DNA from: Streptomyces sp. NBC_00582 | GTDB lineage: Bacteria; Actinomycetota; Actinomycetes; Streptomycetales; Streptomycetaceae | Length of the DNA: 64,000 nucleotides | Reading direction: 5' to 3' | Assembly (NCBI RefSeq): GCF_036345155.1 | Contig: NZ_CP107772.1 | Location: 3,658,001-3,722,000, forward strand | In this document: positions 33,399 through 42,142 of the stretch, piece by piece | Layout: each line of letters starts with the position of its first letter | Numbering within the stretch: the first letter of the stretch is position 1 | Translations under genes and position numbers: made by a program | The notes under the pieces: model-generated | The model's database searches: none | Seen by the model: the letters and a program-made list of their open reading frames with translations, nothing else | Told to the model about the DNA's origin: nothing

Positions 33399-33587
33399 GA
33401 GTGGTTGTCCTTCACCGGTTGTAGTGACGGGCCGCGCTCACGCCCGTACGGCCGGTGGCCAGTAGTAGGACGTCCGAGCATTGCCTCATTCCGCGGCTCC
33501 GCGTTCGATTATCGCAAGCGGCGCGGCGGGAAGAAAACGGCGTGAATGCGACCCGGGGCTGATGGTTTCACCCGGCGGGGACATGCG

Positions 33588-33622
33588 GAAGCCGCCGGGT
33601 GCGGATGCGACCCGGCGGCTTC
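33588..33622. terminator. Terminator after leuB
   Basis: A perfect 13-bp stem, GAAGCCGCCGGGT (33588-33600), 9-nt loop, complement at 33610-33622, 24 bp past the leuB stop. It separates leuB from ilvE, which therefore needs its own promoter in 33399-33587. Confidence 0.85.
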
Positions 33623-33646
33623 GAAAGATTTCGAGTGGCGGCGGGG

Positions 33647-34690
33647 TCAGCCGGCTACTCGTACGGACAGCGCGTCGCCGATCTCGGACGTGCTGCGGGC
33701 GGGCTTGCCGGTGCGCTCCGCGAGGTCGGCGGAGACGGCCTCGTCGATGCGCGCGGCCTCGGTCTCGTAGCCGAGGTGGCGCAGGAGGAGGGCGACGGAC
33801 AGGACCGTGGCGGTCGGGTCGGCCTTGCCCTGGCCTGCGATGTCGGGGGCCGAGCCGTGGACGGGCTCGAACATCGACGGGAACTCGCCGGACGGGTTGA
33901 TGTTGCCGGAGGCCGCGACGCCGATGCCGCCGGAGACGGCCGCGGCGAGGTCGGTGATGATGTCGCCGAAGAGGTTGTCGGTGACGATGACGTCGAACCG
34001 GCCCGGGTCGGTGACCAGGTAGATGGTGGCCGCGTCGACGTGGATGTAGTCGGTGCTGACCTCGGGGAACTCCGCGGCGACCTTGGTGAAGACGTTCGTC
34101 CACAGGTGACCGGCGAAGGCCAGCACGTTGTTCTTGTGGACGAGGGTGAGCTTCTTGCGCGGACGGGCCTGGGCGCGGGCGAAGGCGTCCCGCACGACAC
34201 GCTCGACACCGAAGGCGGTGTTCACCGAGACCTCGGTGGCGACCTCGTGCTCGGTGCCCTTGCGGATGGTGCCGCCGTTGCCGGTGTACGGGCCCTCGGT
34301 GCCCTCGCGGACCACGACGAAGTCGATGGCCGGCTGGCCCTTGAGCGGGGTGTCGACGCCGGGCAGCAGCTTCGAGGGCCGCAGGTTGACGTGGTGGTCG
34401 AAGGCGAAGCGGAGCTTGAGCAGGAAGCCGCGCTCCAGGACGCCGGACGGGACCGACGGGTCGCCGATCGCGCCGAGCAGGATCGCGTCGTGCTGCTTGA
34501 GCGCGGCGATGTCGTCGTCGGTGAGGGTCTCACCGGTGGCGTGGTAGCGCCGGGCGCCGAAGTCGTACTCCTTGGTCTCCAGCTTCACATCCTGCGGAAG
34601 GACGGCGGAGAGGACCTTCAGACCTTCGGCCACGACCTCCTGGCCGATGCCGTCACCGGGGATCACTGCGAGATTGATGCTGCGAGACAT
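33647..34690 (-). CDS. leuB: 3-isopropylmalate dehydrogenase
   Basis: A 347-residue enzyme that oxidatively decarboxylates 3-isopropylmalate to 2-oxoisocaproate with NAD+ in leucine synthesis. Markers are [13 protein letters not shown] at residues 7-19, [15 protein letters not shown], the catalytic [13 protein letters not shown] lysine, the metal-binding [15 protein letters not shown] and [21 protein letters not shown]. The ATG at 34690 is the canonical start ([16 protein letters not shown]); the longer upstream frame has no similarity. AGGAG lies about 12 nt upstream. Confidence 0.96.
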   Translation of the reverse strand: MSRSINLAVIPGDGIGQEVVAEGLKVLSAVLPQDVKLETKEYDFGARRYHATGETLTDDDIAALKQHDAILLGAIGDPSVPSGVLERGFLLKLRFAFDHHVNLRPSKLLPGVDTPLKGQPAIDFVVVREGTEGPYTGNGGTIRKGTEHEVATEVSVNTAFGVERVVRDAFARAQARPRKKLTLVHKNNVLAFAGHLWTNVFTKVAAEFPEVSTDYIHVDAATIYLVTDPGRFDVIVTDNLFGDIITDLAAAVSGGIGVAASGNINPSGEFPSMFEPVHGSAPDIAGQGKADPTATVLSVALLLRHLGYETEAARIDEAVSADLAERTGKPARSTSEIGDALSVRVAG

Positions 34691-34833
34691 GTCGGCACCG
34701 TACTCCTGGTCCCATGGAATGACACGCTCGGTCCGCCATACGGACACCCGGACGGGCGAGGGCGGGGTTCCCTTCGGACGGCGTTCACCCGTACGCAGGA
34801 CAGGCGTTGGGGGAGCAGGGAAGCTTCGGACGC

Positions 34834-36393
34834 ATGGAGACACCGGATGTCGGCATCCCGCCCCGCCTCGCCCACGGGATGAGCATGGCGGAGCAGTACG
34901 AGTACCTGCGCACGAAACTGACCAGGCGCCGCACGCTGGTGTCGGCGGGGGCGGTGGCGGCGGGCGGGCTGCTGACGGGGTGCGGGGCGGACTCCCCCGC
35001 GCCGAGGACATCGTCCGCACCCGCCCTGCGGTCCACGGAGCGCTCCTCGGCCGTGCCCTTCGGCCGCCATCTCGCCTTCGGCGCGGACCCGCGCACCGGG
35101 ATGCGGATCTCCTGGCAGGTCCCGGCCGCCGTGCGCGAGCCGTACATCCGGATCGGCACACGGCCCGACGACCTGGGCGACAAGGTGAAGGCCGAGGTGC
35201 GGGTGCTGCACACCCCGGGGGTGGAGGGGGTGCGCACGGCGCTCGACCAGTACTACGTGCACGCCTCGCTGTCCGACCTGCTGCCCGGAACGACGTACTA
35301 CTACGGCGTCGGCCACGACGGCTTCGACCCGGCCGACGCGGACCACCGGGCCACGATCACCTCGTTCCGTACGGCACCGGCCGGCGCCGAGCGGTTCGTG
35401 TTCACCGCGTTCGGCGACCAGGGGGTGGGCCGGTCGGCCGCCGCGATCGACCGGCTGCTGCTGAAGGCGGCACCCGCCTTCCATCTGCACGCCGGTGACA
35501 TCTGCTACGCCGACGGGACCGGCAGGGGCGAGAAGACGGACGGCTACGACCCGACCGCCTGGGACGCCTTCCTGAAGCAGAGCGAGCCGGTGGCACGGTC
35601 GGTGCCGTGGATGGTGACGACCGGCAACCACGACATGGAGGCCTGGTACTCCCCCGACGGCTACGGCGGCCAGCTCGCCCGTTTCTCCCTGCCGGACACC
35701 GGCTTCGACCCGCGCACCGCCCCGGGCGTGTACACGTTCACCTACGGCAACGTGGGCGTGGTGGCGCTGGACGCGAACGACGTGTCGTACGAGATCCCCG
35801 CGAACCTGGGCTGCACACAGGGCCGGCAGACGGCGTGGCTGAAGCGGACGCTGGCCGCGCTGCGGGCCTCGGCCGACGTCGACTTCGTCGTGGTCTTCTT
35901 CCACCACTGCGCCTACTCGACCTCGGCGCACGCCTCGGACGGCGGGGTGCGGGCCGAGTGGCAGCCGCTGTTCGACCGGTACCAGGTGGATCTGGTGGTC
36001 AACGGGCACAACCACGTCTACGAGCGCACGGACGCGCTGAAGGGCGGACGCGTCGGCCGGACCGTCCCCGTCGGGGGATCCACGGATCCGACACGGGACG
36101 GGACCGTGTACGTCACGGCGGGCGGCGGCGGCCGTGATCTGTACGGCTTCCCGGCGGACGCGCCGGAGAGCTACGAGGGCCATGTCCGCGACCGCGACGC
36201 GGTGGAATCCTTCCACTGGACGCGCTCGCGCGAGAACGCGGCGGAGACCGTGGAGTGGTCGCGGGTGCGCTACCGGGGTTTCTCGTTCCTGTCGGTGGAG
36301 GCGACCGGCGGGCCTTCGGCGCGGCTGACGGTGTCGGCGCTCGCGGAGGACGGCCGGCGCATCGACCGGTTCGAGGTGCGGCGCGGGGCCTGA
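34834..36393 (+). CDS. Tat-exported purple-acid-phosphatase-like metallophosphoesterase
   Basis: A 519-residue exported enzyme. The twin-arginine signal [18 protein letters not shown] ends in the lipobox LLTGC, suggesting a Tat lipoprotein. A fibronectin-like N-domain at about 75-190 precedes the metallophosphatase domain with [36 protein letters not shown] and [11 protein letters not shown], the five metal-ligand blocks of purple acid phosphatases. The likely role is phosphate-ester hydrolysis outside the cell. I chose ATG 34834; a TTG 27 nt upstream is also open. Confidence 0.92.
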   Translation: METPDVGIPPRLAHGMSMAEQYEYLRTKLTRRRTLVSAGAVAAGGLLTGCGADSPAPRTSSAPALRSTERSSAVPFGRHLAFGADPRTGMRISWQVPAAVREPYIRIGTRPDDLGDKVKAEVRVLHTPGVEGVRTALDQYYVHASLSDLLPGTTYYYGVGHDGFDPADADHRATITSFRTAPAGAERFVFTAFGDQGVGRSAAAIDRLLLKAAPAFHLHAGDICYADGTGRGEKTDGYDPTAWDAFLKQSEPVARSVPWMVTTGNHDMEAWYSPDGYGGQLARFSLPDTGFDPRTAPGVYTFTYGNVGVVALDANDVSYEIPANLGCTQGRQTAWLKRTLAALRASADVDFVVVFFHHCAYSTSAHASDGGVRAEWQPLFDRYQVDLVVNGHNHVYERTDALKGGRVGRTVPVGGSTDPTRDGTVYVTAGGGGRDLYGFPADAPESYEGHVRDRDAVESFHWTRSRENAAETVEWSRVRYRGFSFLSVEATGGPSARLTVSALAEDGRRIDRFEVRRGA

Positions 36394-36417
36394 AGTCCCG
36401 TTCGGGCCCCGCGCCGC
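36378..36417 (+). terminator. Terminator overlapping the phosphatase stop codon
   Basis: GCGGCGCGGGGCC (36378-36390) ends directly at the TGA and pairs perfectly with 36405-36417. The 5' arm encodes the last residues (RRGA). Confidence 0.75.
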
Positions 36418-36460
36418 GCCCCGTGCGGGTGCGGCTCCCGGAATGCGGGGTGAGCGGTGC

Positions 36461-36595
36461 CTACAGGTGGCCGGTCTCGCCGCCGTTGTCGCGGCGGTCG
36501 AGGGCGCGCTGGAGGGCGGCGGCGGCCTGCTTGCGGTCGGACTCGCTCGCGGGGGAGGTGTGGCGGACTCGGCGGCGGACGGTCGTCTCGGCCAT
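36461..36595 (-). CDS. Small basic hypothetical protein (44 aa)
   Basis: The frame MAETTVRRRVRHTSPASESD followed by RKQAAAALQRALDRRDNGGETGHL is 44 residues, starting at ATG 36595 with AAGGAG 9 nt upstream, a good ribosome site for such a short frame. It is hydrophilic and Arg/Ala-rich, with a predicted helix in its second half; no family is recognised. The ribosome site lies in a 12-bp palindrome, TCCTTCGAAGGA (36607-36618), which could hide it in the mRNA. It is convergent with the phosphatase gene. Confidence 0.65.
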   Translation of the reverse strand: MAETTVRRRVRHTSPASESDRKQAAAALQRALDRRDNGGETGHL

Positions 36596-36737
36596 GGGGA
36601 ATCGACTCCTTCGAAGGAACCAGGGAGTGCGGAAAGGTGTACGAGACTCCCCCACTGCCTAATGGGCGTGGGAGCTGCCCCCAGGCGGGGAGCACGGGCC
36701 GCAGGGGTTGCCTGCGCGGGCCCGGCTTTCGACCGCC

Positions 36738-36755
36738 CTCGCTCGATCGAGCGAG
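36738..36755. promoter_or_regulatory. 18-bp perfect palindrome
   Basis: CTCGCTCGATCGAGCGAG lies in the 338-bp gap between the small 44-aa gene and the DUF5988-like gene. It could be an operator for either divergent gene. No regulator is adjacent. Confidence 0.45.
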
Positions 36756-36933
36756 ACGTTCGGCTCCTACAAAGCTAAGCGAGGAGCGCGCCGCTGTCTG
36801 CACAATTACTCGGACTTCCTACTATCTGAGACGCCGGATGGGGTCACACCCGGCTGACCTGCGATGATCGCCCACACGGCTGATCCTGGGCCGGGGACGC
36901 GACAGCGTCTTCGGCAGCGGGAACGGTGAGGGC

Positions 36934-37140
36934 ATGAGCAACGCGGCGAAGGCGGTCCTCGAGGGCGGCCCGGACGATCTGCCCGAGCGGATCGTCCCGA
37001 TCACGACACCCGGTGCGGACCTGAAGATCGAGCTCCGCAACGGCTACGAGCACTTCCGGCCCACCGGCCGCCAGGCGGACTCGCCTCAGGGCCGGCTGCC
37101 CGTGTACGAGTGGTGGGAGCGGACGGAGATGCCGGGCTAG
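36934..37140 (+). CDS. DUF5988-like small protein
   Basis: A 68-residue protein opening MSNAAKAVLEGGPDDLPERIV, with a central GYEHFRPTGR motif and C-terminal VYEWWERTEMPG. This resembles the short Streptomyces DUF5988 family (LEGGP near the start, GYEHF, aromatic C-terminus). Function is unknown; related genes often sit beside antibiotic clusters or regulators. GAGGG directly precedes the ATG. Its stop overlaps that of the hydrolase relic on the other strand. Confidence 0.75.
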   Translation: MSNAAKAVLEGGPDDLPERIVPITTPGADLKIELRNGYEHFRPTGRQADSPQGRLPVYEWWERTEMPG

Positions 37141-37382
37141 CGCAGCGCCGGTACCACGGCCGTCCGGAAGCCGTGGGGCGGCGCGCGCTCCGGGGAGTCC
37201 ACCGCCGAGCGGGGCCGGATGTCCTGGGCGCCGTCGACGATCAGCACCGGCACGTCGAGGGCGACGCATGCGGCGTGCGGGGCCGGCGTGCCCGGGTACG
37301 CCAGGGAACATGTCCCAGAGCCCGTGCCGTCGGCCGAGGCCGCCCACAGCCCGACTCCGTCGTCGGCGGTCACGCTCTCCAC
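37137..37382 (-). pseudogene. Alpha/beta-hydrolase (proline-iminopeptidase-like) remnant
   Basis: The minus frame starts ESVTADDGVGLWAASADGTGSG, like the N-terminus of Streptomyces alpha/beta hydrolases, and ends VALDVPVLIVDGAQDIRPRSAVDSPERAPPH, like the C-terminal acid-containing strand before the catalytic His. The roughly 150 residues between, including the nucleophile elbow, are missing, and a GLWDMFPG stretch typical of the N-domain is in another frame. I read this as an internally deleted, frameshifted gene. Confidence 0.7.
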
Positions 37383-37398
37383 CGGGCGTCAGCGTGCC

Positions 37399-37435
37399 GG
37401 AACGGGCCGGGTCCCCGACGGACCCGGCCCGTTCC
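37399..37435. terminator. Terminator after pruA
   Basis: A perfect 16-bp stem, GGAACGGGCCGGGTCC (37399-37414), loop CCGAC, complement 37420-37435, 14 bp past the pruA stop. Confidence 0.87.
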
Positions 37436-37449
37436 GTACGTCGGGGCGG

Positions 37450-39081
37450 TCAGCCCATGTGCGGGTAGGTGTGGTCGGTCGGCGCGACCAGGGTCTCCTT
37501 GATGGCGCGGGTCAGCGTCCAGCGGGTGAGGTTCTGCGGGGCGCCGGCCTTGTCGTTCGTACCGGAGGCGCGGCCGCCGCCGAAGGGCTGCTGGCCGACG
37601 ACGGCGCCGGTCGACTTGTCGTTGATGTAGAAGTTGCCGGCCGCGTAGCGCAGCTTCTCCATGGTGTACGCGGTCGCCGCGCGGTCGCCGGAGATCACCG
37701 AGCCGGTGAGGGCGTAGGCGGAGACCGACTCCATCTGGGTGAGCATCTCGTCGTACTTCTCGTCCTCGTAGACGTGCACGGCGAGGAACGGGCCGAAGTA
37801 CTCGGTGGTGAAGACCTCGTTCTCGGGGTCGGTGCACTCGACGACGGTCGGACGGACGAAGTAGCCGACCGAGTCGTCGTAGGTGCCGCCGGCGACGACG
37901 GTGCAGGTCGGGTCGGCGTGGGCGCGGTCGATGGCGGCCTTGTTCTTGGCGAAGGCGCGCTCGTCGATGACGGCGCCGATGAAGTGCGACAGGTCGGTGA
38001 CGTCCCCCATGCTGAGGTGGTCGACCTCGGCGGCGAACTCCTCCTTGAAGCCGGAGTTCCAGATCGACGCCGGGATGTAGGCGCGGGAGGTCGCGGAGCA
38101 CTTCTGGCCCTGGTACTCGAAGGCGCCGCGGGTGAGGGCGGTCTTCAGGACGGCGCGGTCGGCGCTCGGGTGGGCGACGACGAAGTCCTTGCCGCCGGTC
38201 TCGCCGACCAGACGCGGGTAGGAGCGGTACTTCTCGATGTTCGCGCCGACCGTCTTCCACAGGTACTGGAAGGTCTTGGTGGAGCCGGTGAAGTGGATGC
38301 CGGCCAGGTCGCGGTGGGCGAGGGCGACCTCGGAGACGGCGATGCCGTCACCGGTGACGAGGTTGATGACGCCCTTGGGCAGACCGGCCTCCTCGAGGAG
38401 CCGCATGAGCAGGACGGCCGCGTGGGTCTGGGTCGGCGACGGCTTCCAGACGACGACATTGCCCATCAGGGCGGGGGCGGTGGGCAGGTTGCCCGCGATC
38501 GCGCTGAAGTTGAACGGGGTGATCGCGTAGACGAAGCCCTCCAGCGGGCGGTGGTCGAGGCGGTTCCACACGCCCGGGGAGTTGGCCGGGGGCTGCTCGG
38601 CGAGGATCTGGCGGGCGTAGTGGACGTTGAAGCGCCAGAAGTCGACGAGCTCGCAGGGCGTGTCGATCTCGGCCTGCTGCACGGTCTTGGACTGGCCGAG
38701 CATGGTGGAGGCGGCGATCGTCTCGCGCCAGGGGCCGGCGAGGAGTTCGGCGGCGCGCAGGATGATCGCGGCGCGGTCGTCGAAGGACATCGCGCGCCAG
38801 GCGGGCGCGGCGGCGAGGGCCGCGTCGATGGCGTCCCGCGCGTCCGCCTGGGTGGCGTTGCGGTAGGTGCCGATCACGGCCCGGTGGTTGTGCGGCTGGA
38901 CCACCTCGAACGCGTCGCCGCCGCCCATCCGCCGCTCACCGCCGATGGTGCAGGTCAGGTCGAGGGGATTGTCGGCCAGTTCCTTGAGCCTGGCCTCCAG
39001 CCGGGCACGCTCGGGCGAACCGGGGGCGTAGCCGCGCACCGGCTCGTTGACGGGGGTGGGGACCTGGGTCACAGCGTCCAT
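37450..39081 (-). CDS. pruA: L-glutamate gamma-semialdehyde (1-pyrroline-5-carboxylate) dehydrogenase
   Basis: A 543-residue aldehyde dehydrogenase that oxidises glutamate semialdehyde to glutamate with NAD+, the second step of proline catabolism. Markers are ITPFNFSAIAGNLPTAPALMGN, FTGSTKTFQYLWKTVG, LVGETGGKDFVVAHPSAD, and the catalytic C328 in EYQGQKCSATSRAY, all characteristic of the P5CDH subfamily. The start is ATG 39081. It lies 39 bp downstream of proline dehydrogenase in the same operon. Confidence 0.96.
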   Translation of the reverse strand: MDAVTQVPTPVNEPVRGYAPGSPERARLEARLKELADNPLDLTCTIGGERRMGGGDAFEVVQPHNHRAVIGTYRNATQADARDAIDAALAAAPAWRAMSFDDRAAIILRAAELLAGPWRETIAASTMLGQSKTVQQAEIDTPCELVDFWRFNVHYARQILAEQPPANSPGVWNRLDHRPLEGFVYAITPFNFSAIAGNLPTAPALMGNVVVWKPSPTQTHAAVLLMRLLEEAGLPKGVINLVTGDGIAVSEVALAHRDLAGIHFTGSTKTFQYLWKTVGANIEKYRSYPRLVGETGGKDFVVAHPSADRAVLKTALTRGAFEYQGQKCSATSRAYIPASIWNSGFKEEFAAEVDHLSMGDVTDLSHFIGAVIDERAFAKNKAAIDRAHADPTCTVVAGGTYDDSVGYFVRPTVVECTDPENEVFTTEYFGPFLAVHVYEDEKYDEMLTQMESVSAYALTGSVISGDRAATAYTMEKLRYAAGNFYINDKSTGAVVGQQPFGGGRASGTNDKAGAPQNLTRWTLTRAIKETLVAPTDHTYPHMG

Positions 39082-39120
39082 GGGTTCCGTAACTCCTTGT
39101 ACGTGAGCGGGTGTTCGGGT

Positions 39121-40047
39121 TCAGCCGGTGCTGATCATGCTGCGGGCGAAGAAGCGCAGGTTCGCCGGCTTCTCCGCGAGACGGCGCATGAAGTAGCCGT
39201 ACCAGTCGGTCCCGTAGGCGGTGTAGACGCGCATGCGGTGGCCCTCGGCGGCGAGCCGGAGATGCTCGTCGCCGCGGATGCCGTACAGCATCTGGAACTC
39301 GTACTCGTCGAACTTGCGGCCGGCCCGGTGGGCGAGCTCCTGGGCGATGGAGATCAGCCGGGGGTCGTGGGAGCCGATCATCGGGTACCCCTCGCCCTCC
39401 ATCAGGGTTTTCAGGACCCGCACGTACGCCTTGTCGATCTCGTGCTTGTGCTGGTGGGCGACCTCGGCGGGCTCCTTGTACGCGCCTTTCACGAGCCGGA
39501 CGCGGCTGCCGGCCGCGGCGAGGCGGCGGGCGTCGGCCTCGGTGCGGAAGAGGTAGGCCTGGATGACGCACCCGGTCTGCGGGAAGTCCTTCCGCAGCTC
39601 CTCGTGGATCGCGAACATCGAGTCGAGGGTGGTGTGGTCCTCCGCGTCCAGCGTGACCGTCGTACCGATCCGGGCGGCGGCCTCGACGACCGGGCGGACG
39701 TTCGCGAGCGCCAGTTCGTGACCGCCGGCCAGCGCCTGGCCGAACATCGACAGCTTGACGGACATCTCGACGCGCTCGCCGAGCTCCAGCTCCCGCAGCC
39801 GGTCGATGAGCGTCAGATACGCGTCCCGGGCGGCGGTGGCCTGCTCGGGGGTGGTGATGTCCTCGCCGACGACGTCCATCGTCAGGTCCAGACCGCGGGA
39901 GGTGAGCTCCTCGATGATCGGGAGGATGTCGTCCACGGTCTCACCGGGGATGAAGCGGTCGACGACCTGCCTGGTCACCGGGGCCGCCGAGATCAGGCGT
40001 CGCATCCGGTCGCTGCGCGACGCGGCAAGAATCACGGGACCCAGCAC
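39121..40047 (-). CDS. Proline dehydrogenase
   Basis: A 308-residue monofunctional FAD proline dehydrogenase (PutA N-terminal-like barrel) that oxidises proline to 1-pyrroline-5-carboxylate. Key blocks are LDAEDHTTLDSMF, CVIQAYLFRTEADA, RVRLVKGAYKEP, the EFQMLYGIR barrel strand and YTAYGTDWYGYFMRRLAEKPAN. The start is GTG 40047 with GGAGG 5-6 nt upstream; the longer frame to 40080 lacks one. It is transcribed divergently from a PucR-type regulator and followed by pruA. Confidence 0.95.
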   Translation of the reverse strand: MLGPVILAASRSDRMRRLISAAPVTRQVVDRFIPGETVDDILPIIEELTSRGLDLTMDVVGEDITTPEQATAARDAYLTLIDRLRELELGERVEMSVKLSMFGQALAGGHELALANVRPVVEAAARIGTTVTLDAEDHTTLDSMFAIHEELRKDFPQTGCVIQAYLFRTEADARRLAAAGSRVRLVKGAYKEPAEVAHQHKHEIDKAYVRVLKTLMEGEGYPMIGSHDPRLISIAQELAHRAGRKFDEYEFQMLYGIRGDEHLRLAAEGHRMRVYTAYGTDWYGYFMRRLAEKPANLRFFARSMISTG

Positions 40048-40116
40048 GGGGCACCTCCACAAACCAGCAGATAGAACCACCGTGAAACCTAAGGATCCCT
40101 CCGATCGTCAGCCATC

Positions 40117-40126
40117 GACAGCTGTC
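40117..40126. promoter_or_regulatory. 10-bp palindrome in the proline-operon/PucR intergenic region
   Basis: GACAGCTGTC lies midway in the 145-bp divergent promoter region. It is a candidate site for the adjacent PucR-family activator. Confidence 0.35.
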
Positions 40127-40192
40127 ACGCATCCGTGCCGCAGATCTCAGACAGATGTATGAAGGCCTGCGGGACTGAGGGAGAATGCCCAG

Positions 40193-41389
40193 GTGACCGC
40201 CGATTACCAAGGTGACTACCAAGAGCTGGTCGATGAGATCTCGGAGCTGCTGGGCGCTCCCGCGACGCTGGAGAACCGGGACTTCGAGCTGATCTCGTTC
40301 GGGGCGTACGACAGCGAGGACGAGCTGGACGCGTCCGCGCTGGACCCGGTGCGGGCCCGCTCGATCCTGACCCGGCGCTCCACGGCGGCGGTGCGCACCT
40401 GGTTCGAGGGCTTCGGCATCACCCGCGCCACCGGCCCGGTCCGTATCCCGCCGACCCCGGAGGCGGGCGTGAACCGGGGCCGGGTCTGTCTCCCCGTGCG
40501 GCATCGGGGGGTCGTCCTCGGTTACGTCTGGCTGCTCGCCGACGACCCCGGGCCCTCGGAGGGGCAGCTCGCGGCGGCGATGGAGGTGACCGTGCGGATC
40601 GGCGCGCTGCTCGCCGACGAGGCCCAGCACGGGGCCGACCTCACCCGGGAGCTGCGGGCGGTGCTGACCGCCGAGCCCGGCTGGCCGTACGACGCCGCCC
40701 TGGCGGAACTCCGCACCGCTCTCGGCGTCCGCGCGGACGTCCCGCACACGCTGATCTGCGTGGCCCCCTGGCCGGCCACCACCCCCGACGACGCCCCGTC
40801 ACTGCGCACCCTCCCGGGGGCGACGGCCCTGTGCACGGCCCCGTGGGGCTCGACGTCCCGCTGTCTGGCGGTCCTGGTACGCCTGCGCTCACCGGAGGTC
40901 CTGACCCCGGCGACCTCGGTGGCGGGACGGTTGCTGGAGCGGGCGGGGGATGCCACCGGCTTCGCGGGTGGGGCGGGCGGACGGGTCGGTGGGGTCGCGG
41001 TGGGGCGGCCGGGGCTGGGCGGGCTCGGGGTCGCCTGGCGGGAGGCGTCGGGGGCGGCGCGGGCCGCGCTCGCGGAACCCCGGCTCGGGCCGGTCGCCCG
41101 GTGGGCGTCGGTCGGCCCGTTCCGGCTGCTGACCTCGCTGTCCCCGGACACCGCTGACGACCCCGCGGTACGCCCCCTGCTGACCCCCGCCCACCACGAA
41201 CTCGCCCGCACCGCCGAGGTCTATCTCGACTGCGCGGGCCAGGCGGGCCGCACGGCGGCGGCGCTCGGTATCCACCGGCAGACCCTGTACTACCGGCTGT
41301 CGCGCGTCGAACAGCTCACGGGCCTGGACCTCGACGACGGCGAGGACCGGCTGCTGCTCCACATGACACTCAAGGCAGCCCGACTCTGA
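40193..41389 (+). CDS. PucR-family regulator of proline catabolism
   Basis: A 398-residue regulator from GTG 40193. The N-terminal GAF-like region (about 20-150) contains [27 protein letters not shown] and [20 protein letters not shown]. The C-terminal PucR-type helix-turn-helix is [37 protein letters not shown]. Divergent orientation from proline dehydrogenase, as with Streptomyces PutR, supports a role as proline-responsive activator. A Gly-rich insert ([22 protein letters not shown]) separates the domains. Confidence 0.9.
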   Translation: MTADYQGDYQELVDEISELLGAPATLENRDFELISFGAYDSEDELDASALDPVRARSILTRRSTAAVRTWFEGFGITRATGPVRIPPTPEAGVNRGRVCLPVRHRGVVLGYVWLLADDPGPSEGQLAAAMEVTVRIGALLADEAQHGADLTRELRAVLTAEPGWPYDAALAELRTALGVRADVPHTLICVAPWPATTPDDAPSLRTLPGATALCTAPWGSTSRCLAVLVRLRSPEVLTPATSVAGRLLERAGDATGFAGGAGGRVGGVAVGRPGLGGLGVAWREASGAARAALAEPRLGPVARWASVGPFRLLTSLSPDTADDPAVRPLLTPAHHELARTAEVYLDCAGQAGRTAAALGIHRQTLYYRLSRVEQLTGLDLDDGEDRLLLHMTLKAARL

Positions 41390-41464
41390 CCCCTCCGAAC
41401 TCCGCGGCCGGCCGGTGCCGACCGGTGAGCGACCGGGCGGCGCCCCGACTCCCGGAGCGGCGGG

Positions 41465-42046
41465 TCACTTCTCGGTGGCGGCCTCGATGACCTGGCGGAG
41501 GCCGGCCGTCAGGTCGTCCGCCGAGACCGCGCTCGCCGGGTCGAAGAGCCACTGGACCATCAGCCCGTTGAGCAGCGCCTGGTAGAAGCCGCCGAGGGTC
41601 CGGACGGTGTGCTCGTCGAGCGTGGCCTCGTCGCGGCCCGTGAACATGGCGACGAGGCCTGAGCGCCCCTCGGTCTGCGCCTCGGCCAGCAGCTTGCGCA
41701 GCTCGGGCAGGCGCTCGCCCTGGGTGGCGATCTCCAGGCTGGCCGCCCAGACGGGCCGGAACGCGTCCGTGGACGCCAGCATCCGCGCCCATACGTCGTG
41801 GAACCGCTCCACCGTGCCCCCGTCGGCCGCGTCGCGCTGCGCGGCCGGGTCGAAGCTCTCCCCCCACTCCTGGACCAGCTCCACGAAAGCCTGGGTGAGC
41901 AGGGCGTCCTTCGAGCCGTAGTGGTAGCCGATCGAGGCGAGGTTGGTCCCCGACTCCTTCACGATGTCGCGCGCGGTGGTGCGCACGAACCCCTTCTCCA
42001 GCAGGCAGCGCTTGGCGCCTTCGAGCAGATCCTCACGGTGTCCCAT
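41465..42046 (-). CDS. TetR-family regulator, likely repressor of the adjacent exporter
   Basis: A 193-residue TetR protein. The N-terminal helix-turn-helix is at about 8-52 (GAKRCLLEKGFVRTTARDIVKESGTNLASIGYHYGSKDALL). The C-terminal ligand-binding helices include WAASLEIATQG and GFYQALLNGLMVQWLFDP. It is divergent from an MFS exporter across 96 bp, the usual arrangement for an inducer-released efflux repressor. The intergenic region contains TATAAG on the minus strand and a central TCTAGA, but I could not define a clean operator. Confidence 0.92.
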   Translation of the reverse strand: MGHREDLLEGAKRCLLEKGFVRTTARDIVKESGTNLASIGYHYGSKDALLTQAFVELVQEWGESFDPAAQRDAADGGTVERFHDVWARMLASTDAFRPVWAASLEIATQGERLPELRKLLAEAQTEGRSGLVAMFTGRDEATLDEHTVRTLGGFYQALLNGLMVQWLFDPASAVSADDLTAGLRQVIEAATEK

Positions 42047-42142
42047 GCCGCCACCCTACCGCCGATCCATACAGACGTCCCATACGCATGACTTATACAT
42101 TCGTTCTAGACAAGCGTTTAAGACGCCCGTACATTCCTTGGC

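Noticed and set aside
33399..33500. 28-codon frame ending at the ilvE start as a leader peptide
   Set aside because: It has no branched-chain codon run and no terminator after it, unlike the ilvB and cimA leaders.
31842..33545. 567-residue plus-strand frame across the MITE-like element and ilvE
   Set aside because: It is the antisense of ilvE joined to non-coding DNA, with no domain or ribosome site.
42047..42142. Operator between tetR and the MFS exporter
   Set aside because: TCTAGA is central, but no extended dyad with matching arms could be built by eye, so I do not report a site.
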